The position numbers and the translations under genes are program-made. From CAZLFA01 sp964558665 (GTDB lineage: Bacteria; Desulfobacterota; Syntrophia; Syntrophales; PHBD01), in contig CAZLFA010000100.1 in NCBI GenBank assembly GCA_964558665.1, forward strand, positions 1 through 7,277: a DNA stretch of 7,277 nt. Direction: 5' to 3'. How positions within the stretch are numbered: position 1 is the stretch's first letter; each line of letters opens with the position of its first letter. The notes beneath the pieces were generated by a model that did no database searches, had not been told where the DNA came from, and saw only the letters and a program-made list of their open reading frames with translations. This document shows positions 4,811 to 7,277 of the stretch, in pieces.

Positions 4811-5305
4811 ATGATGACAACGGATGTCATGTCAACGAGGGTTACATGGAATGCCAGAGCGAAAGCGGGAATCATCATCCTGGTTGCTCTTCCCAATATC
4901 CTGGGAATGATCAATATTCCCGTTGCCGGGGGATTCAAGCTCCATGTCTTTCAGGTGGCGATCTTTCTGGCAGCCGCCCTGTACGGACCCGCCGGAGGAT
5001 TGATGAGCGGCTTCGCAGGTTCGTTCTATGCCGCCTTTATTACGGGCAATCCCTACCTGGTGATGGGTAATGCCTTGTTAGGGTTCTGCGCGGGCCTTTT
5101 CCTGAGGAATGGGCTGAACATTGTACTTTCGGTATGGCTTGCATTTCTTGTTCAGCTTCCATGGCTGATACTTACCGATTATTACCTGGTCGGCATGGAT
5201 GCCCGGACCATCGGTTCACTGGTTATTGCCCTCTTCCTCTCCAATACGGTATGGGCGCTGGCTGCATGGATGCTCAGGAAGCCGGCGAAACGTTATATCT
5301 CATGA
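4811..5305 (+). CDS. ECF transporter S-component-like membrane protein
   Basis: A small polytopic protein of about 164 residues with six predicted membrane segments (counted from ATG 4805: about 19-40, 47-63, 66-81, 86-100, 104-124, 134-157) and a short basic C-terminus (RKPAKRY). Size, topology and the run LYGPAGGLMSGFAGSFYAAFITGNPYLVMGNALLG (59-93), rich in small residues, match substrate-binding S components of energy-coupling-factor vitamin/cofactor importers. No EcfA ATPase or EcfT gene is in the window, so it would need a shared module elsewhere. The ligand cannot be told. GGGAGG at 4796-4801 lies only 3 bases before ATG 4805 but 9 before ATG 4811, so I prefer 4811. The two starts differ by two residues. 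The stop overlaps the start of the DUF1893 gene (ATGA), and a highly structured leader precedes the gene. Other small membrane families remain possible. Confidence 0.7.
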   Translation: MMTTDVMSTRVTWNARAKAGIIILVALPNILGMINIPVAGGFKLHVFQVAIFLAAALYGPAGGLMSGFAGSFYAAFITGNPYLVMGNALLGFCAGLFLRNGLNIVLSVWLAFLVQLPWLILTDYYLVGMDARTIGSLVIALFLSNTVWALAAWMLRKPAKRYIS

Positions 5306-5715
5306 CGGCGCCGGATTTCAGCCAATACACACTGGCTCTTTTATACCGGGGTCGCGTGGTTTATTCTTCGAACGCGCAGGGACTTAAACCCCTTCGGGAG
5401 TGTATCGCCGAATGCAGCGTACGCTTCAGGGAATGCACTCTGTTCGACAAGGTTATCGGTCTCGCCGCAGCAAAACTCATCCTCTATTCCGGCATGGTCA
5501 ACACCATCATCACCACCGTCGCCTCCCGGCCGGCTGTCGATTTTCTCGGAGAAAGCCATATCGCCATCTACGCGGACCGGGTTGTGTATAACATCCTCAC
5601 AAAAGACGGCAAGGCCGTCTGCCCCGGAGAACGCATCGCTCTTGAGACGGAAGACAGGGAACAGTTTCTCGTCGCCATCTCGTCAATGCTGCAGGAGCGG
5701 ATAAGCACAGGGTAG
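5302..5715 (+). CDS. DUF1893 (TM1506-like) protein
   Basis: A 137-residue soluble protein matching the DUF1893 pattern. A strand pair, LALLYRGRVVYSSNAQGLKPL (11-31), is followed by a helix with FDKVIGLAAAKLIL (48-61), the central segment TTVASRPAVDFL (71-82), HIAIYADRVVYNI (86-98) and CPGE (107-110), equivalent to the CPME-like ending of the family. The Thermotoga member TM1506 has a cytidine-deaminase-like fold. Here I see neither a C/H-A-E nor a P-C-x-x-C zinc motif, so ordinary nucleoside deamination is not supported. I start at ATG 5302, which overlaps the S-component stop. An upstream ATG at 5134 would add 56 residues that merely read through the membrane-protein gene in another frame. 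The overlap with a transporter suggests handling of an imported nucleobase-like or cofactor ligand (inference). Confidence 0.8.
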   Translation: MTAPDFSQYTLALLYRGRVVYSSNAQGLKPLRECIAECSVRFRECTLFDKVIGLAAAKLILYSGMVNTIITTVASRPAVDFLGESHIAIYADRVVYNILTKDGKAVCPGERIALETEDREQFLVAISSMLQERISTG

Positions 5716-5729
5716 AAAGCAATGCACAT

Positions 5730-5752
5730 CCGGCCTGCCGTTCCGGTTTTTT
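5730..5752 (+). terminator. Weak terminator-like hairpin with U-run
   Basis: CCGG (5730-5733) can pair with CCGG (5743-5746) and is followed at once by six T (5747-5752). The stem is only four base pairs, so termination would be inefficient. It falls between the DUF1893 and thioesterase genes, where partial termination would make sense. Confidence 0.35.
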
Positions 5753-5779
5753 CTTCTCATGAAAGGAGTAAATCATTCA

Positions 5780-6199
5780 ATGGATTTGCTGGCGTTAGGA
5801 AAAGCGGTCCTGGAAAGTCAGCCTTTCAGCGTTCTGATAGGAGCACGGCTTGAGATCTTCAAGGAGGGGATTACCGAATTGCGCATCCCGATTACCGGAA
5901 AGCTGAAGCAGCAGCACGGATTCGTGCACGGAGGTGTGATAAGCTACGCGGCCGATAACGCGCTGACATTCGTCGGCGGCAGCGTGCTCGGTTCGGCCGT
6001 TGTCACCTCGGAGTTCAAGATAAACTATCTGAGGCCGGCAACGGGCGAGTGCCTGATTGCCAGGGCAGAGGTTGTGTATTCAAGCAAAAACATGGCCGTT
6101 TGCCGCTGCAACGTCTTTGATGCCGCCGCAGGAGAAGAGCGTCTCTGCGCCACGGCACAGGGAACGATTTCCCGGCTCGGCAAGGCCGCAGATGAATAG
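5780..6199 (+). CDS. PaaI-like hotdog-fold thioesterase
   Basis: A 139-residue single hotdog domain of the 4HBT/PaaI type, which hydrolyses acyl-CoA thioesters in the cytoplasm. The catalytic loop is QQHGFVHGGVISYAADNAL (44-62), with the HGG turn at 50-52 and the acidic residue D59 on the long helix, as in PaaI. SEFKINYLRPATGE (77-90) is the conserved strand with the YLRPA motif. ATG 5780 is preferred. AAAGGAG at 5762-5768 precedes it by 11 bases, whereas the in-frame ATG at 5759 lies upstream of that ribosome site and has none of its own. Acyl specificity cannot be read from sequence. No phenylacetate or other catabolic gene is adjacent, and a general CoA-salvage role is possible. The gap to the DUF1893 gene is 64 bases with a weak terminator between. 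Confidence 0.88.
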   Translation: MDLLALGKAVLESQPFSVLIGARLEIFKEGITELRIPITGKLKQQHGFVHGGVISYAADNALTFVGGSVLGSAVVTSEFKINYLRPATGECLIARAEVVYSSKNMAVCRCNVFDAAAGEERLCATAQGTISRLGKAADE

Positions 6200-6218
6200 A
6201 GTGCAACGCTCGATTTTT
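6199..6218 (+). terminator. Possible short intrinsic terminator after the thioesterase gene
   Basis: GAGTG (6199-6203) pairs with CGCTC (6207-6211), including one G-U, around a CAA loop. GA and five T (6214-6218) follow. The stem begins within the TAG stop codon. Short, so weak. Confidence 0.35.
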
Positions 6219-6242
6219 GCCGCAAGGATAAGAGGATACGGA

Positions 6243-6248
6243 TATAAT
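6243..6248 (+). promoter_or_regulatory. Possible -10 element for the exported-protein operon
   Basis: A perfect TATAAT lies 60 bases before the next gene and just after a possible terminator. No convincing -35 stands 16-18 bases upstream. The downstream DNA to 6295 is AT-rich. Confidence 0.3.
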
Positions 6249-6307
6249 TTCGGCGGGCTGATAATTATATTGAATCTGTCTTAAATAATAATTCGTTGGA
6301 GGTGATC

Positions 6308-6868
6308 ATGATGAAAAGGATGTCTGTGTTGGTGGCTGCTCTTGCTGCCGTTATGATGCTGTCTCTGGGAATGACAAGCGCCTTGCATGCCCAGAAATCG
6401 GACAGTTTTGTCTATGTGAGCAAGGCGGACGGATTTTCCGTTGAAGTGCCGAAGGCCTTCAAAGATTTTAAATATACCTCAGAACCTATGGATACAGCGC
6501 TGGGGAAAAAGGAAAATCATATCTATAAATCTACCGCGAAGACCATGGGGTTTTCAGTTTTTGTAACTGATTACGGCATGAAAAACATCAAAGAAGCAGA
6601 TGCAAGGAAAGTGACGGAAATGAGGATGGCGGCAACCGAAAAACGCGGCAAGGTGCTGTCCAAAAGCAAGAACATCCTTGCCGGAAAACCGGCGCTTGTT
6701 TTGTTCGACATGGTGGATGCCGGCGGCCAGAAAGTGTTTTCAGAGACCTGGTTTTCTTTTATTGATGGGAAAATGTTCCAACTCAGCTACCTGACAACCA
6801 ACTCCAAGCAGATCACAAATCCTGCGGCTGCCCGGTTTTTTTCATCTTTTAAATATCCTGTGAAGTAA
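6308..6868 (+). CDS. Exported PsbP/DcrB-like small protein of unknown function
   Basis: A 186-residue protein with a Sec signal: K3/R4, hydrophobic 7-22, likely cleavage after SALHA at 28. The mature domain begins FVYVSKADGFSVEVPKAF, a pattern (short strand, DGFSVEVP, then alternating strands) seen in small periplasmic PsbP-like and DcrB-like domains. GKPALVLFDM and TWFSFIDGKMFQLSYLT further on fit the same alpha/beta layout, and the tail NPAAARFFSSFKYP is the usual closing helix-strand (FF-SF). I do not assign a function. GGAGGTGATC at 6298-6307, a ten-base match to the 16S anti-Shine-Dalgarno, directly precedes ATG 6308 (five bases after GGAGG). ATG 6311 (eight bases) is equally possible. 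A TTG at 6296 overlaps the ribosome site and is rejected. The next gene follows after 21 bases, so both are probably one operon of secreted proteins. Confidence 0.75.
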   Translation: MMKRMSVLVAALAAVMMLSLGMTSALHAQKSDSFVYVSKADGFSVEVPKAFKDFKYTSEPMDTALGKKENHIYKSTAKTMGFSVFVTDYGMKNIKEADARKVTEMRMAATEKRGKVLSKSKNILAGKPALVLFDMVDAGGQKVFSETWFSFIDGKMFQLSYLTTNSKQITNPAAARFFSSFKYPVK

Positions 6869-6889
6869 TGTTGATAAGGAGATAATGAC

Positions 6890-7216
6890 ATGAAAACAAG
6901 AATATCGGGAATAGCAGCAGTCTTCGTGCTTGCGGCTTCTCTTGCCTTTGCGGCCGATTATGCGAAGGCGATTGTAGGCAAGTGGGGTTTTGAATTCAAA
7001 GGCCAGTCGGCGGCTACCGAATACAGGCCCGACGGTACGTTCACGCAGATAATGGGAGACACCAAAGTGGACGGAAAATATGCCGTCAGGGGAAACATTC
7101 TAAATCTCGATGTGGGCGGCAAGAAAACGCCTTGGACCATACAGTCGTTTGACGGAAAGAGAATGTCCATGAAACGGGAAAGGGACGGAAGAGTAATCAT
7201 CTACAACAAGAAGTAA
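6890..7216 (+). CDS. Small exported lipocalin-like/beta-sandwich protein
   Basis: A 108-residue protein with a Sec signal (MKTR start, hydrophobic 7-20, cleavage near FA-A at 21-22). The mature part of about 86 residues shows the GKW...YRPDGTF...GKYAVRGNILNLDVGG pattern of small lipocalin-like stress or envelope domains: IVGKW at 28-32, EYRPDGTFTQ at 44-53, DGKYAVRGNILNL at 61-73, and a closing strand ending IIYNKK. Such domains form a short antiparallel barrel, and the ligand is unknown. AAGGAG at 6876-6881 lies eight bases before the ATG. It follows the preceding exported protein by 21 bases with no visible promoter between, so the two are probably co-transcribed. A strong hairpin ends the operon. 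Confidence 0.75.
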   Translation: MKTRISGIAAVFVLAASLAFAADYAKAIVGKWGFEFKGQSAATEYRPDGTFTQIMGDTKVDGKYAVRGNILNLDVGGKKTPWTIQSFDGKRMSMKRERDGRVIIYNKK

Positions 7217-7231
7217 ACGCTTATAACTCAA

Positions 7232-7266
7232 AAGCCCCTTCACCGGTATTACGGTTGAAGGGGCTT
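7232..7266 (+). terminator. Terminator-like hairpin ending the exported-protein operon
   Basis: AAGCCCCTTCACCG (7232-7245) pairs with CGGTTGAAGGGGCTT (7252-7266) with one bulged base and a GTATTA loop, giving about 14 base pairs. It lies 15 bases after the last stop. A T-run does not follow within the window (GAGAGAGG instead), so it may act as an mRNA-stabilising or Rho-assisted 3' end rather than a textbook intrinsic terminator. The flanking CTCAAAAG gives a short U-run on the opposite strand. Confidence 0.65.
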
Positions 7267-7277
7267 GAGAGAGGACT

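Noticed and set aside
5134..5301. Extended N-terminus for the DUF1893 gene
   Set aside because: The 56 extra residues only read the S-component gene in another frame and do not match the family. The overlapping ATG 5302 is the natural start.
1..7277. tRNA, rRNA, CRISPR array, prophage or transposase genes
   Set aside because: No cloverleaf-like segments, regularly spaced repeats, integrase or transposase reading frames were seen on either strand.

Overview
The window looks like chromosomal DNA of a Gram-negative anaerobe, most plausibly a deltaproteobacterium (Desulfobacterota, perhaps Syntrophales-like). This guess rests on gene content (a DUF362 protein with two [4Fe-4S] motifs, an ECF-type S component, exported small proteins with Sec signals), on mixed moderate GC, and on two kinds of intergenic palindrome that I associate from memory with such genomes. 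No rRNA, tRNA, CRISPR array, transposase or integrase is visible. All supported genes lie on the + strand.

Layout. (1) 2-250: 3' end of a small membrane protein gene that probably begins before the window. (2) 251-474: intergenic, holding a fragment of a dispersed repeat and a perfect 12-bp-arm palindrome. (3) 475-1362: an exported hydratase of the 2-keto-4-pentenoate hydratase/fumarylacetoacetase-like superfamily. (4) 1363-1693: a gene-free stretch with iterated hairpin modules, repeat copy A and a strong extended -10 promoter. (5) 1694-2274: a Phd/YefM-type antitoxin and a RelE/ParE-type toxin. (6) 2352-4435: an ABHD18-like alpha/beta hydrolase overlapping by four bases a DUF362 protein with a C-terminal bacterial ferredoxin domain. 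(7) 4436-4810: a gene-free stretch holding repeat copy B (inverted relative to A) and a long imperfect RNA hairpin. (8) 4811-5715: an ECF-transporter S-component-like membrane protein overlapping by four bases a DUF1893 (TM1506-like) protein. (9) 5780-6199: a PaaI-like hotdog thioesterase. (10) 6308-7216: two small exported proteins in one operon, closed by a terminator-like hairpin at 7232-7266.

How the parts fit. Three translationally coupled or very tight pairs stand out: antitoxin-toxin, ABHD18-like hydrolase-DUF362, and S component-DUF1893. The first two pairs sit between two inverted copies (about 92% identical by hand alignment over about 121 aligned bases) of a palindromic repeat. A third fragment of the same family lies at 248-276. 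These repeats abut TAG stop codons of the upstream genes.

The best candidates for undescribed biology are the serine hydrolase plus Fe-S protein pair, the structured leader in front of the S-component gene, and the stop-codon-abutting repeat family. Functions beyond family level are inference throughout.
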